Assembly (NCBI GenBank): GCA_036244855.1
Contig: BQKZ01002347.1
Coordinates: forward strand, 21,756-55,871
Direction: 5' to 3'
DNA from: Temnopleurus reevesii
Taxonomy: Eukaryota > Echinodermata > Echinoidea > Temnopleuroida > Temnopleuridae
DNA: 34,116 nt
Part shown: positions 1-11,680 of the stretch, piece by piece
How the letters are laid out: every line of letters starts with the position of its first letter
Position numbering within the stretch: position 1 is the first letter of the stretch
The notes under the pieces: model-generated
The model's database searches: none
Seen by the model: the letters and a program-made list of their open reading frames with translations, nothing else
What the model was told of the DNA's origin: nothing
Program-made: the position numbers and the translations under genes

Positions 1-174
1 AAAAAAAAAAAATACGCTGGGACGACGCTGGCTAAAAAAAACGCGAAGGTGTGAGTCGACGTGTACATGATAAACCCATCCCGGTAGTCATACAGGTTGC
101 TCTAATGCGCAGGTATTCGTTTTGAACAGGCCGAAGTGACGCAATATATAATACGTCTACATTGGATTTGATTA

Positions 175-412
175 CAAATATCCCCAACATATTCTTTACT
201 CTATTAGTTATATATTACGAACAGTCGTAACTACATAAAACCGATGAATTCAAATGAATAAATCCCGGCATAGCATCAGACACATAGTTTGCTGTTCACA
301 TAATGATTTCCTAATTGGCAGTGAACTTGTAAAACAACTGACTATATTGTATTTGAGGAAATGATCTGATTATTTTCTTCTCTTTATCTTAACCATCATT
401 TCGTGTCGTGTT
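175..412. repeat. Diverged direct repeat, copy A
   Basis: This segment matches 1230-1481 in the same orientation over about 240 bp with small gaps. Shared anchors in order are CAAATATCCCCAACATA, ATATATTACGAACAGTCGTA, AATAAATCCCG.CATAGCA, AAACAACTGAC, GTATTTGAGGAA.TGATCTG and TTTTCTTCTCTTTATCT, ending in CGTGTCGTGTT. I do not recognise the family and see no coding capacity. It is probably one part of an old interspersed element. Confidence 0.85.
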
Positions 413-576
413 TGAAGTTGACGTGAAGCAGATATTATTAAGCGTCACAAACAATGTGGCCATAATGTACCTTTCGCGCAATACCCAATATAGTTAATGC
501 AAAGCGGTACTGATTTGATTCATAAATCTTAGAGCACGATCAGTGACGATATAAACTATTTCAGCGAAATAGATTG

Positions 577-723
577 GGTCATGGACAATATCCGTACGCC
601 ATGTATTGAAATGTGCGAATAAAACAATTACAAGCCGATTCCGATTTGAATAAGGTTACAAAGGAGCATTGAATTTGCGTTCGACTTAATTATATTCCCA
701 ACTCCCTGATTATACGGAAATAG
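577..723. repeat. Dispersed repeat, copy at left end
   Basis: Shares an ordered series of blocks with 33337-33465: GGTCATGGACAATA, TCCGTACGCC, TTCCGATTTGA.TA, TTGCGTTCGA.TTAATT and a final GGAAATAG or AGAAATAG. The two copies are in the same orientation about 32.8 kb apart. It falls between the two copies of the direct repeat (175-412, 1230-1481), so all three may belong to one larger composite element. The family was not recognised. Confidence 0.75.
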
Positions 724-1229
724 TAAGTTTATGTCGTGTTTTAGGATTTATATCAAAGGGAACCCACTCATGGAAGTGCCATGTTATGATTGAAGATATT
801 GCAATATCATAATCATGATAATCAAGTTGGGTTTGGTTTGCTCTGAACACACCAACCAAAGAATGACATCTTCCTCCAGACTGCATCATGAGAAGATGCA
901 TGGCAAAGATGAGGCAGGATGGAGATGTATTTCACATGTTCAGAGATTGAATGGATAAGAACGAAGGCGAGACGTAGAGGGTGCTTATTAATGACCCAAG
1001 ATGGATTTATTTCAGTTTGTGAGCTCTGGCACGTGAGGTTCGATCTGTTGGATGCGCTCTGGTTTATACAAGAGATTGGCCTGATGTGGACACGTGGTTT
1101 ACGACAGTCACATTATTATGTACACATTTTCACTATTTCCTAAATTCCGCAGCATTTGCTTTATTTGACGTGCTTGTGGAGCTTTATTTGTCAACTTTAT
1201 CTGTTTGTCATCATTTTGTTTCTCATCGA

Positions 1230-1481
1230 CAAATATCCCCAACATAGTATTTACTCTATGAGATATATATTACGAACAGTCGTAACTGCATACAATTTGC
1301 GAATTTAGACAAATAAATCCCGACATAGCACCCGATACATTGCTTTTTTAATATGTTAACTACACACAATGGTTTCCTGGTTGTGTAATTGTTTATTAAA
1401 CAACTGACGATATATGGTATTTGAGGAACTGATCTGATAATTTTCTTCTCTTTATCTCAAGCAATCATATCGTGTCGTGTT
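1230..1481. repeat. Diverged direct repeat, copy B
   Basis: This is the second copy of the segment at 175-412, in the same orientation and about 1.05 kb downstream. Copy B is slightly longer because of small insertions. Mismatches are scattered throughout, so the duplication or insertion is not recent. Confidence 0.85.
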
Positions 1482-1729
1482 GTAAATTATGTTTATCAAC
1501 ATTAGATAATATTCTATTTTCTTATACCAAACAAAAAAAATGAAAACACAAGCGACATCATATTCCCAATTTTTATTAAATTTGTCACTAAATATTCTGT
1601 CGGAAATACTATGACATTTTATGCAATGTAAATATTTTTCCAATCCATTCAGGTGAAATATGAAAGTTAGTTTATCCTGTGTCTGTTGTATTAAATATTA
1701 GTTTTTATGAGGCTACGAACCATCACCAG

Positions 1730-1990
1730 ACCCACTACTCAAACCTTTAGAGTAACAACCCCCTTCCGAAAACTTCCGTCTCCAAATAGTTTCCTAGACA
1801 CCTCATAACCCGGATGGCGCAGGTCAGAGGAAAAGGGGGCAATAGTTTTGACTATACCCCTCTCAGTCTTAGGATAGTGTGTTATGCTTTGCAGGAAGTC
1901 ATAGGCAGCTGAACCAATACCCTCGGCTTCTCCCAGTCCTAAAGTATGGTGTGAGCAAACACTTTTCAATCGTTTCACTCCATACATATT
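1730..1990. other. Unrecognised segment with a short minus-strand open frame
   Basis: This stretch is richer in GC than its surroundings and carries an 82-codon open frame on the minus strand (1739-1987). The predicted peptide (for example HTLGLGEAEGIGSAAYDFLQ) matches no family I know. The segment abuts a MITE insertion at 2006. It may be part of an unknown repeat, or the frame may be chance; I would not call it a gene. Confidence 0.3.
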
Positions 1991-2005
1991 CCTTCAGTAG
2001 CGCAG

Positions 2006-2231
2006 TAGTCCAGTTGAGGACTGTGTGTTCCCAACTCTGCATATTCTCATACACTGAACACACATGGACTGCATAGCACTCAACTACAGAGTCCTTGTAT
2101 AACCCTCTGATCTGTATACCCCTCTAATCGCGCAATCTGTGCTTGAGTGCTGTGCAGTCCCTGTGTGTTCAGTGTAAGAGAATATGCAGAGGTGTGTGCT
2201 ATCAGAGCACACAGAGTCCTCAACTGGACTA
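2006..2231. mobile_element. Snap-back MITE, copy 1 (Mutator-like, 9-bp TSD)
   Basis: The element begins TAGTCCAGTTGAGGACT and ends with its exact reverse complement, AGTCCTCAACTGGACTA. The arms pair over much of the 226 bp: the left half has ATATTCTCATACACTGAACA and the right half TGTTCAGTGTAAGAGAATAT. The flanks are GTAGCGCAG (1997-2005) and GTATCGCAG (2232-2240), a 9-bp duplication with one mismatch. Nine-base duplications are typical of Mutator-type transposases, but no transposase is present, so this is a non-autonomous copy. A second copy lies at 11937-12206. Confidence 0.88.
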
Positions 2232-2349
2232 GTATCGCAGACGTTCGGGTCTCCACTGACATATGTATGTTTGACCTATTCTTATTAAAATAGTAATTAA
2301 CCCAATTTGACATAATTCATTAGTTACATTTACTTATATCTTGAAAATG

Positions 2350-2480
2350 TTTATTTATTTATTTATTTTTATTTATTTAATGTCTTCTTTAAAAAGCAGG
2401 GTAGTCCCTTTCAAGCCGAGCAGGCCTGCTCTACCAGGGAGCCCTGCTGCACAATATAAACATTACAATTATTGATATAA
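2350..2480 (-). mobile_element. Retroposon 3' end with (ATAA)n tail
   Basis: Read on the minus strand, a GC-rich segment is followed by AAAGAAGACATTAAATAAAT and further ATAA repeats, the usual layout of a SINE or LINE 3' end and its tail. The GC-rich part folds: AGCAGGG (2395-2401) pairs with CCCTGCT (2442-2448), and GCAGGCCTGC (2420-2429) is a perfect palindrome between them. I believe similar sequences are common in echinoderm genomes, but that is memory and not a search result. Confidence 0.5.
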
Positions 2481-3179
2481 CAAAACACATATAACATAGA
2501 CAAATAGATAAAACTTAAAATCATGTTTGAATAATCAAACATGAATACAATTCATTCTGCATGGAAATTTAGATTTGTATTATATTGATCACTCCAAGAA
2601 CCTTTTAATCAATGTGGAAAACCTGTCAACCAATTTAATCGCATAAAAAATATACCCGTCAGGCAATAATAAATAAAGCCAAATTATCTGTGAAACCAAT
2701 GTTTGTGATCATTTTATTATCTACAGGCCCTATGTAACTAACTAATTGTGAAATATGACAAAGATATTTTAAAAATAATCATACCAAAAGAGTAATTACT
2801 GATGAGCGCTCAGGAAGTATGGTGCGTTGCAATCATGGCAATAGAGAGGTAAGCGTGTACCTGCACACTTAACGCTCGTGATTGTCAAATTGCTTTTAAA
2901 ATGAACTTTTAAGAAAAATGTGGTGACTTCTGCTTTAGGCAAATGGAAGGACATCTAGCACTGTCATTAAAACAATCAAATGTCAGTGTATCACGTTTAT
3001 TGCGTGATAATGCAAGCAGTTTTGCATTACAGGACATTCGATTGGTTATCATTGTCAACGTCTTACTATATTAAAGATAACACGAGTTTGGAGTGGTATC
3101 GAAGAAAAGTGCAACTCAACTCTCGACGTAAAAGGAGGTAGCTTTTGTGTAAAATACCCGACGTATTTCAGCCGCCATT

Positions 3180-3450
3180 GTTTGAGCAACCTCGTCTTCA
3201 TGTTTGCTCGCAATGTTTACCAATTCTTGTCAGTTATGTATACCAAATATACAGAGGTGCCGACTCGTTTTAGAGTCGCGGTACGCGGTTCTCTTTCCCC
3301 TCCATCCAGCAGCGCGTCCAATCCACGCTCACCCGCCGCAGATAACCCTGACCGTACGCATCAGTTTTCACGCGGCTTTTATCGGGCTTAAAAGTAGTCG
3401 ATAAACTCTCATTACACCGCGCTGTGTACTCTGCCAATACACGTGGTGTC
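3180..3450. other. CpG-rich patch of unknown function
   Basis: This patch is much richer in CpG and GC than the surrounding AT-rich DNA, with the small palindrome CGACTCGTTTTAGAGTCG near 3260. Two overlapping short open frames on the + strand do not resemble known proteins. It could be an alternative promoter or first exon, a cis-regulatory block, or the remains of a repeat. AP-2 genes in vertebrates have several alternative first exons, which makes the first option worth testing. Confidence 0.3.
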
Positions 3451-4865
3451 TAAACGCCGACGTTTATTTAAACATGTGTAAAGTGAAGAATGAATGGGAG
3501 AAGAAAATAGCAAAATCGTCTAGGGAATGTCTTTACTAATGCTGGAACGATGTCGGCTAGCGCTAAGAGGCAATGCAACAGGCTAAGTGAAAGTAAACTC
3601 CCGTACCCTTCGATGAATAAAGTAGACTTAAAATGGAATAGTGTTTATCCAAGTTGCATATAGATTTGTGTAACAATAAAACATTGCAGATTATTATGTA
3701 GTTTAGTCCACACATTTTCTAGTATATAGAGCAGTCGGAACGACAGGTGTGTTTTAGAGTGTTGTTTAATTATTATTTAAAAAAGCGACAGTTGGAAAGA
3801 CTAATTTGCTTGAACGTGATACTGCGGTAATTAATTCTAAACATTGAGAATATTATGTAATAAAAAGCAAGAAAAATCGCATACTTTTCGATGTGTCCCC
3901 TCTAACGATCTCATGTATTAAAACAGCAATTTAGCTTTATGATTATAATAGCCTGTCAGTAAACATATGGGTATCGTTCTTCAAGTTCGTTACACGCGCA
4001 TTGTTATTTCTGTCAAGGAAATATAATTCTATTCAAATGCCAGCTCGATAGGCCTTCGAGCATTTTATCTCATTGTAGAGAAAAATAATGAATTTCATCA
4101 GTGAGGCATTATCCTGCAAGGAGATTGATTTTCATATTTGTAATGAAATTTTGCAGCAGGTAAACCGTGAGGCGTAGCCGGGTAACAGGGCTTACATGCG
4201 GGGTGACTCTGATAACGACAATCAGTGAACATTTCATTTCATATTATCACTTCGCCGATACCGTACGCTCTCGCACGGGTAGGGATTGTATATGCGCGCA
4301 CCACGCACAAAGTGTTCGAAATATACTTTATTGTCATATACAAAACCAAAGCATATTTACAAGATAGCTTACACATTGGACATGTTGGATACATTCTACG
4401 TGAGTAGCAATGTACAATGTTTAAGCAATGCAACATATATTTACAAAATATTTACAAAATGGTTTGATGAAACAGAGGAGAGAAATTAAAAACAAACATT
4501 TAAATGATGAAGAAAGAAGAACCAGACGACAGTTATAGATGATATTTGATTGACTGTATAGCGAAAGTGAAAACGGAATTTTAAGCAAGAAAATGTCTTT
4601 TGATGAGGGTGAAATGTGTCTGCAGTTCATAAAAGGGGCATAATGCTTTCCCTCCACACCCCATATCTTCGCCAACCATGGCAAAACCATTGCAGAATTT
4701 CATATTCATAATGGAAGATGTCAGTAGGGCACGACTGATGTCGAATCCATTTAAGGATGTACACTGATGTGAGACCCTGTACAGGATTAAACCTTGCAAG
4801 CTCCGGTCAGTCTACTGAAATTACAGGTAAATGGCGGAGTAGAAGATTCAAGGTAGTTTGAAAAC

Positions 4866-5060
4866 ACAAACCCTAGACTTTCGGTGTGTGCGTGCGTAGA
4901 GCATGATGGGCATACATTGTGTGACTACATCACACACATACAGCATTGCTCTATCCTCAGTCTATAGGGGAGCGCATGCAGACACACAATGAGACACACA
5001 ATGCATACTCTGTATCACTCTCTGTGTATGCGCACAACGAAACCCAAGGGTCTGTTCTAG
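4866..5060. repeat. Degenerate fold-back element
   Basis: The left end (AAACCCTAGACTTTCGGTGT and on) pairs imperfectly with the reverse complement of the right end (GCGCACAACGAAACCCAAGG). Inside are TG/CA-rich blocks such as CACACACA and GACACACAATG. It looks like an old MITE with poorly kept arms. Confidence 0.4.
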
Positions 5061-5253
5061 CAGACTAGATTCAAAGGGTGCTCAGAGATCCTTCTTCCAT
5101 GTGTCTTCCTCTTCATGCTTTGACTGTTTACTTCTCCGAGAAGGAAAGCAATATCATATTGTAATTTGTATGTGATGCATTCAAAAGAGATTTGCTCAGG
5201 TTATAAATAAATGAATAATAACGGTTAGTACTTAATCATACCCTTACCGCCCT

Positions 5254-5265
5254 CCCCCCCCCCCC
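5254..5265. repeat. Poly-C run
   Basis: Twelve consecutive C bases within a pyrimidine-rich stretch. The length is prone to assembly error. Confidence 0.9.
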
Positions 5266-5283
5266 TTCCCTCTGCCGGGATCC

Positions 5284-5395
5284 GTTTTAAGATCGCCCTG
5301 CCCCAAGTCTCGTTTAGGTTTGAAACCCTTTCCCATGCACGTGAAAGTCTGTTATGGAAGTCGAGGAGAGGGGCAGGATTGGGCCTTAAACGTAA
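5284..5395. repeat. Small inverted-repeat element
   Basis: CGTTTTAAGATCGCCCTGCC at the left end resembles the reverse complement of the right end, where GGGGCAGGATTGGGCCTTAA is seen. The arms are about 22-30 nt with a few mismatches in a unit of roughly 110 bp. No clear target duplication was found. Confidence 0.4.
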
Positions 5396-6839
5396 TAGCT
5401 GACAAGCTTTTTTTTATGCCTGCGTTACATTTTTAAATTTTATTTTATAATGTAAACAATCTCTAAATTAGATTTTAGCTTCCTCGAGGTGGTTCTTGGA
5501 CAAATTAACGGACATTGTCCCCCTTAATCCTATTTCGGAGATTGTACATACTGCATTCGGTCATAACCGGGGAGGTGGTAAATGAAGCAAATGTAGATAC
5601 GTATTCGATGTGTGTTTAAAGTCGCGGCATTACCTTACGATGTCCACAACGCTCATTTTGTATTAGACGTACAAAGAATGAAAGGAAAATGGATAAAATA
5701 GAATGCACATCTAAAGTGATCATTACTAAATGTGATTTTAAATCTTGTTTTTGTATTTTATTCTGGCAAACGCACTCTATACAGAGGTTCGGTTTATTTT
5801 GTTTAATCAAAGTTTTATCCAAGATGTCTAAATTTCGGTCGAAGAATCAGGGAAAATTGCATTTGATTTTTTGTCTTTATATATCGTTAGAATGTCTATA
5901 AACGTGCATGTTTCCTTTGTGAACTGCCGGTGCATGGTAGTTAGGCTAACATTCCATGACATATACAAAAAATAGAAGGGCGAATTAAGTGGGCCAAAAG
6001 CCGTCTTTAATTTTGTCGATTTGGCGCCCAAAATATCCTAGCCCAGCTCGCCCTGAATATTTCCGCGTTAAAAGAGGTCGTGCATTCATGCATAATGAGA
6101 TGCATGAATCATTTCTGGGCTACGTCACTCATCGGGGCAGCCCTCTTCACTGAGAACGATATTCGAGCTCATTAAAACTTGCAATATGTTTACACCTAAA
6201 ATATATATCTTTCTAAGAAAAAAACTCCTATAATTATAACTCTTCATTTCCATCTCGTGGCCACTGTAAAGTCGGATTTTTTTTATGTTGATGTTGTTGT
6301 GGTGTATTCGTCAATGCAACTTATGCAGTAATAGCAATACCCTCAACGAAACAGCCACATTGCCCCATCGCAGCAAAAGAGGGCGATGTTTATGTATTGT
6401 TGAACAACTGTAAAAAGCTAAAGAGGGAGAAGAAATGCTTATACTAATACTTGCATAATCAAGAAGAATGATTTTCATTTATTTATTTGGGGCTTCATAA
6501 ATAATTTGTCCCCATCTTGCTATGAACAAATCGATTTACAATGAATTACTTTGACATTTTTCTCTTGGCCATGTATACAAAGCTGTCATTTTTCTATGAT
6601 CATATGTGTTCATAATCCATACAATTAGATGTAATGTACATAGAAATGAGTTATAGAATTATTAATTTGTTCATTTTCTTTGACAACACGGCAATTGCAT
6701 TTTCTCTTTCATGTTTAATATTCGTCAGCTCGTATCCTATCGCTGCATTATGTGATTACATCTGCCATTCTGTTAAACAAAATTTAAACTGGAAATTTCC
6801 GATGAATGAACTTACTTACTTCATCAAATGACTTACTTA

Positions 6840-6991
6840 GGAGATATTGTTTAAAATCAACTGCAAATCTATTGCAACTTTGTAAATTGTAACGCGCATT
6901 TTCATTCGCGCATAAGACATTGATTTTGATTGGCACGTTCCGATCAACAGCAACTTGTGATCATTTCCAACTTTTGAACAAAACCCCTGAC
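6840..6991 (-). mobile_element. MITE family B, copy 1 (reverse orientation)
   Basis: Reverse-complement match to the element at 20263-20445. Shared blocks in order are AAAATCAACTGCAAAT, ATTGCAACTTT, GCGCATTTTCATT or CGCATTTTCATTTGC, TTTGATTGGCACGTTCC, AACTTGTGATCA or AACTCGTGATCA, and AACTTTTGAACAA followed by ACCCC. The ends form weak inverted repeats. This copy is about 30 bp shorter and more decayed than the other, and its target duplication is not clear. It ends about 150 bp before the small TFAP2 exon. Confidence 0.8.
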
Positions 6992-7143
6992 TTTATCATC
7001 TTGCATGGAGAAACATTTAACGAGTGTTCATCCATGTTGAGATAAGGCAAGATTTATTTCATCTTTTTTATTGTTTTTTGTTTGTTTTTGTTTGTGTTGA
7101 TCACTAATGGACATCTTCCTTTTATCTTTTGTTTTCTTTCCAG

Positions 7144-7207
7144 GGTGCACACGACGATACAACAAATTATATTCATGGTGAGCATCATCATTCCGTCATC
7201 AGAAAAG
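7144..7207 (+). CDS. TFAP2: TFAP2 (AP-2) internal exon, small linker exon
   Basis: This small coding exon encodes 21 codons plus one base. The peptide begins GAHDDTTNYIHGE and ends HHHSVIRK, with the final base starting a Gly codon completed by the exon at 22052. It corresponds to the short linker exon of vertebrate AP-2 genes, whose product ends QTVIKKG just before the DNA-binding domain; here the end reads HSVIRKG. The acceptor is a T-rich tract followed by CCAG at 7140-7143. A branch-point match (CACTAAT, A at 7106) lies about 38 nt upstream. The donor is AAAAG|GTATTT with GT at 7208-7209. Entry is in phase 0 and exit in phase 1, which fits the next exon exactly. The three consecutive His residues and the Asp/His-rich start are unlike the vertebrate linker. 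The exon is too short to identify alone; its order, strand, phase and the SVIRKG end carry the call. The coding exon before it was not found in the window. Confidence 0.85.
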
Positions 7208-7720
7208 GTATTTGAAAGTGACTTTTAACCCGACCTATATATATAACCCTTCTGTTTTGTGCAATCACCCTTCATGTTAACAATGACATTATGATTATTA
7301 TAATTATTTTTTTCTTATTACACAAAATTTAGATACGTTGAAGCATCATAATAAGGATATTTAAATTCTTATTTGGTAAAAATTTAGATTTCCAAAAATG
7401 TAATATTCTATCTTGAAAGCCACTTTTTTATTGAATATAATTGCTTTTAAGTAGTAATCACAGCAAAAAGGTAACCACTCCGCATTCATATAGGACATTC
7501 CATTGCAATGTTAATTATCCAATTAAACTTTTAATGATTCATCCCTGTATCTTTCCTGTAGAGTTTAAAACTTTTAAGAGAAATCGCCATACAATATCCA
7601 AAGAAATACCAAGACTATGACTCAAAAAGACACCTAAGCTTTCTTATGCATTCTCCACCCATCTTTCTTTCAATCACCATCTCTCCTGTTCTCTCTTCCT
7701 AACTCCCCTCCTATCGCCAT

Positions 7721-7724
<4 letters not shown>

Positions 7725-7759
<35 letters not shown>

Positions 7760-7942
7760 CTCTCCATTTACCTCTCTAACTCTCTCTCTCTCTATCTCTC
7801 TCTTTTTCCTTGTCTCTCTCTCCACCTCTCTATCTCTCTTTCTCTTTGTCTCTCTCTCTACCTCTCTTTCTCTTTGTCTCTCTCTCTCTACCTCTCTTTT
7901 TCTTTCTCTCTCACTCTCTCTCTGTCTATCTCTCTTTCTCCT
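7725..7942. repeat. CT-rich microsatellite, over 200 bp
   Basis: Imperfect (CT)n with TATC, TTTC and GTCTC interruptions. It produces overlapping Ser/Leu-rich open frames on the + strand that are artefacts of the repeat. Purine on one strand and pyrimidine on the other could allow triplex formation. Confidence 0.95.
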
Positions 7943-8966
7943 ATCCCATTCATCCCGTTGGCATCCACTTTCTATTCCTCACTGGTTGTATTTCTCGTTC
8001 TTGTGTCGTTTTCCTTCTCTCATCTCCTTCAGTATCTTTCCTTCCACCTCTCTCCATTCCGACATGCCACTGGAAGCTCGTCAAAAGACTTAAAGTAGAC
8101 ATGTAAACAGCTCGGACTGCATAAATACATCGACCGAAATATTATCGCCGATATAATCTCAATAATGCCGTCCCTTTCTATATTGCTGGTGCTTTGCGGC
8201 TCCTCCAGTCCCACGCGTAGGAATTAGAGTAGTGTACACGGACTCGGATAGACCATACTCGTTTAATGTACCGCATAATCCGCCTCGATCGAGTGAGAAA
8301 GGGAGAGAAAAAAAAAGTGTTGATAGAAATCCATTTACGATTTGCACCGAGGTATGTGCGTTGCGTTAAAGAAAACGCTTTCTTGAATGGGTTTTAAAGT
8401 AAATTACCCCCATTCACATATTTCCGATTTCACTTCTCCTTCGCTCCTACTCGTGTCAATGTCCGTTTGTACCATCGGTTTAATCAATCTTACCCGTTCA
8501 TAGCAACAACCTGGCGAGAGTCAAATGCAGCTTCTCTAACGCAATGTTCATCAAATTCATCCATCTTCACCTACCTCCCAAGAATGAGCATCAACGATTT
8601 TTAGACTGCGCGTCACAAATGATTGCTCGGCCACTTACGTACATAACCATACGCGCATACACACTCAATTATTTTAGCGCATTCGATGAACTTGGTGAAA
8701 AGTGGAAACGCGCATGAGAGCAACGAATACATAGTTCGTGTTGATCAGTTGTTCAATAAAGATAAACACGCCTGTCATATTCTTCTTATCCTTTATTTTT
8801 TTTCATTATTTTTTTTGGTAATAATGTTTATAATGAACACGTACCTTACTGAACTCTTATTCATAATACACAACTTTTCCCAATGCCTGACGAAGTAATT
8901 ATGAAGATTTTAGGATTACCTTTAGAAAGTTATAACATAAAAACCATTTTTACACGTGGTTTGCAC
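7943..8966. other. Intronic stretch with no recognised feature
   Basis: I see no gene, RNA or repeat that I can support here. It contains only short open frames without a recognisable pattern and some CT-rich remnants at the left edge. Confidence 0.5.
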
Positions 8967-8968
8967 TG

Positions 8969-9017
<49 letters not shown>

Positions 9018-9181
9018 ACATCATCATTATCATCATTATCATCATCAACATCATCATCATCATCAACATCATTATCATTATCATCATCAACATCATTATC
9101 ATTATCATCATTATCATCATCGTCATCATCATCATCAACATCATTACCATTATCATCATCATCATCATCATCATCATCCTT

Positions 9182-9212
<31 letters not shown>

Positions 9213-9219
9213 CCATCAC
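8967..9219. repeat. (CAT)n trinucleotide microsatellite, about 250 bp
   Basis: A long run of CAT with regular AAC, TTA and CGT variants, such as CATCATTATCATCATTATC blocks. It gives poly-His on one strand and poly-Met on the other, which are not real proteins. Several interruption patterns recur, suggesting internal duplications during expansion. Confidence 0.97.
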
Positions 9220-10516
9220 ATACTTTAACCGTTATTCAGAGTATTTGATGATCATGTCTCTAAACGAACCTTTCACACCCGGTGTTTTCATTACCCCCAC
9301 CAATATGTAGGACCACACAATTCTCTCTACGAACACCCTTCATCCTCGTGATTTGGGGCGGAAAATTGATGAAAGGCCATTTGTGCGCATTTTAAACAAG
9401 TTATGTACGCTCGTCAAAAAAATGAAAAGAACCACTGCATGTGTAAGAGCAGCACCGAGCTTGGTTTTCCTTTATCACACCTTTATATTTTCCCTACGAA
9501 TTTCTCTTCTGTTTTTTGTCTTGTCTTTACTACACTCCCTCTCAAGTACGGGCATTGAACCCTTTTAATCCCCTGAGACCTAGAATACAAGGTCCATTCT
9601 TAAGGTTATAATAATCCACATTTTGACATTACAACTTGCGATAGAGATCTAAATTCTGCGGCGTGTGTGTATCAATAGGTCGAGCCCAGTTTGGTTTCAT
9701 TTTGCCGATAACCTTTCTTTCCCTATATTTGCTCAATTTACTTTTATAGTCATCACTTTCAAATTCGGCTTATAAAGAAGCAATGTTTGCACTTTTTGAT
9801 GCTTAGAATTCTGATTCGCCGTCCGATTTTGTTCTGGTATTTATCTTTAATTTGTATCGAATTGTTCGATGTTGTCCGATTTTTTACGTGGTTACGGTGT
9901 GTTTTACAGTACAAAATGACATTTCATGCTGGTAGAAATACAGCCATACATTCTAGGGTACAACGTACGAAAGGCTACAAATTGCCATTGCTATATTCAT
10001 ATCTTCGTAAGACAATCAATTAATATCACAAATATGACTTAAATATCAAATAACGCCAGGATCTAATTAAAACAATATTTAGAGGAAAAGCAAGCTCAAA
10101 CAAAGAAATGTTTATAAATATTAGTCCATCAAAGGTTCCCGACTGCAGCTCAGGCAGAAGAAAATCAATACCTGACAAAAACATCAGCTGTTCTACTTAT
10201 AATGCTGTCAAATTTTCTTTTAAACTCCAAAAAAAAAAAAATCCACGCAAATTACTTTCCAGAGTTTACAATAGTAAAACGGAACAAGAGCCAATCTCTT
10301 CTGTCTGATTTTTAACTATTTATGTGGAAGAAGGTTGTAAACAATTTTTCTAATCAGTAGAACATGGAGGCAGGTTCGAAGGTATTTATATTGCATAAAC
10401 ATTTTCGTAGAATTGCGTACGTCTCTATGCACAACTGGTAACCCTTTATCAGGTGATAACTCAGTGAAATATGGTTTATCATCGGATGTATGAAATGATC
10501 ACAGTCATTCATACAA
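9220..10516. other. Intronic stretch with no recognised feature
   Basis: No supported gene or repeat apart from a 13-base poly-A run near 10227. The short open frames present look random. Confidence 0.5.
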
Positions 10517-10566
10517 TGTAATATATATCATATATATATATAATATGTTATACTCTATATACTAAT
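10517..10566. repeat. AT-rich microsatellite
   Basis: Alternating TA and AT with interruptions (ATATATATCATATATATATA and similar). Confidence 0.8.
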
Positions 10567-10624
10567 TCAATTTCTTTATCTTCTTTAAAAAGATTATTTT
10601 GTTTAAACTTGTTTGTTGTTAAGG

Positions 10625-10764
10625 CAATCCCAACTCAGGCTATTCTTTCAGGGTACTCGCCTCCTTTGATCTGTTGATTTTACTACTGTATCATGTTATT
10701 TTACGTTGATGTTGATTATGTCGGTGAAAAAAAGAAATAAATGTTTAATTCAACTCAATTCAAT
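10625..10764 (+). mobile_element. Probable LINE 3' end with TTCAA-type tail
   Basis: The stretch ends with GTGAAAAAAAGAAATAAATG followed by TTTAATTCAACTCAATTCAA, an A-rich signal and pentamer tail typical of CR1/L2-like non-LTR retrotransposons. Just upstream, GGGTACTCGCCTCC resembles 3' untranslated sequence of the same type. No coding part of the LINE is visible next to it. The family assignment is from general pattern only. Confidence 0.45.
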
Positions 10765-11680
10765 GGTACGTAGATTCATGAATCTCAAGTTAGTACGACG
10801 TGGATGAAAATGAAACGAATTCATGCAGGATAGTCTACGCCCAACTTACTTAAACTGTAATCTCATGCAAATTAGTGGATCTTAAAATATCATGTTAGTC
10901 AAACGAGTGAATCCAGCAAACATGACATCGAAGGAAAAGAAAATGAAGACGCGAGGGAAAGGAAAAAAAATGAGTGATGAAAAAAAAATTGTATTTCATG
11001 AATAGGTTGCTCGGGCTTGGAGCGGGATGACCAATATTTAGCCATATGAATGACTCCGGTGTTCCCATAACGTATTCAATTGTAATATTTTGTATAGTGT
11101 GCGTGGGGTAAGTGTGTGTGTGCGTGTGTTCATGTACGGTGAATGAGGCAGAGCTTTGACACGAGTTGCGTGTACTTTCTGCCCAAGGCAATGAACTATC
11201 TGATGCTATTGATCAGACGCGATACCAACTAGGTCTTTAGCTTAGTGGTTATCTCATCAATGGAAACAGATTTAGGCTGGACCTCAAATTTCCCATTAAC
11301 GATATTATTATATATCATCTCATTTTCATCACTGAATGAGCTATCTCGTAAGGGTTTGTATGGTTTAGGGACTGATAGGTATTTAATACACCCCATGTAT
11401 CATTATTACCATTCGAAACGATTTCCTTATAGATGCGTTCTACCTAATCAGCGAATGTGGTCATGTTCGATACAATATCCACACTCTCAATGGCAGTGGC
11501 ACATTCGCATTTTCTACAAGAAACATTAATTAATTTGCTACGCTCTTTTGTGATGCATAATTTATTATTTCTTTCTCTAAACGCAAAGTAAAGACAAAAT
11601 AAGTTATGAATAAAAAAAATAAACACTATTTAGGGGTAACATGTTAAATTCATCGCCAATAATTTGAGAAATGACGAACA

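Larger units (their letters stand above)
1..7143 (+). other. Upstream intronic or flanking sequence of TFAP2
   Basis: The exon at 7144 begins with an acceptor, so the sequence before it is intron or, further left, an upstream exon that I could not find. AP-2 genes normally have a long exon of 400 or more bases coding for a Pro/Tyr-rich PY-motif activation domain here. No open frame with PPPY or the LDPRRDY pattern is visible, so that exon probably lies left of the window. The stretches 724-1229 and 2481-4860 hold no gene I can support. A CpG-rich patch lies at 3180-3450. Confidence 0.6.

Noticed and set aside
1..7143. Search for the TFAP2 activation-domain exon (PPPY, LDPRRDY)
   Set aside because: No long open stretch with these motifs was seen; the candidate CpG-rich patch at 3180-3450 does not encode them.
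7719..8106. Ser/Leu-rich open frame of 124 codons and its overlapping frames
   Set aside because: Produced by the CT-rich microsatellite; all three frames look alike, as expected for simple sequence.
8950..9228. Open frames encoding poly-His (+) and poly-Met (-)
   Set aside because: They are translations of the (CAT)n microsatellite and have no independent coding evidence.
11236..11262. Box-A-like TTAGCTTAGTGGTTA suggesting a tRNA or SINE head
   Set aside because: No box B at the expected distance and no acceptor stem.
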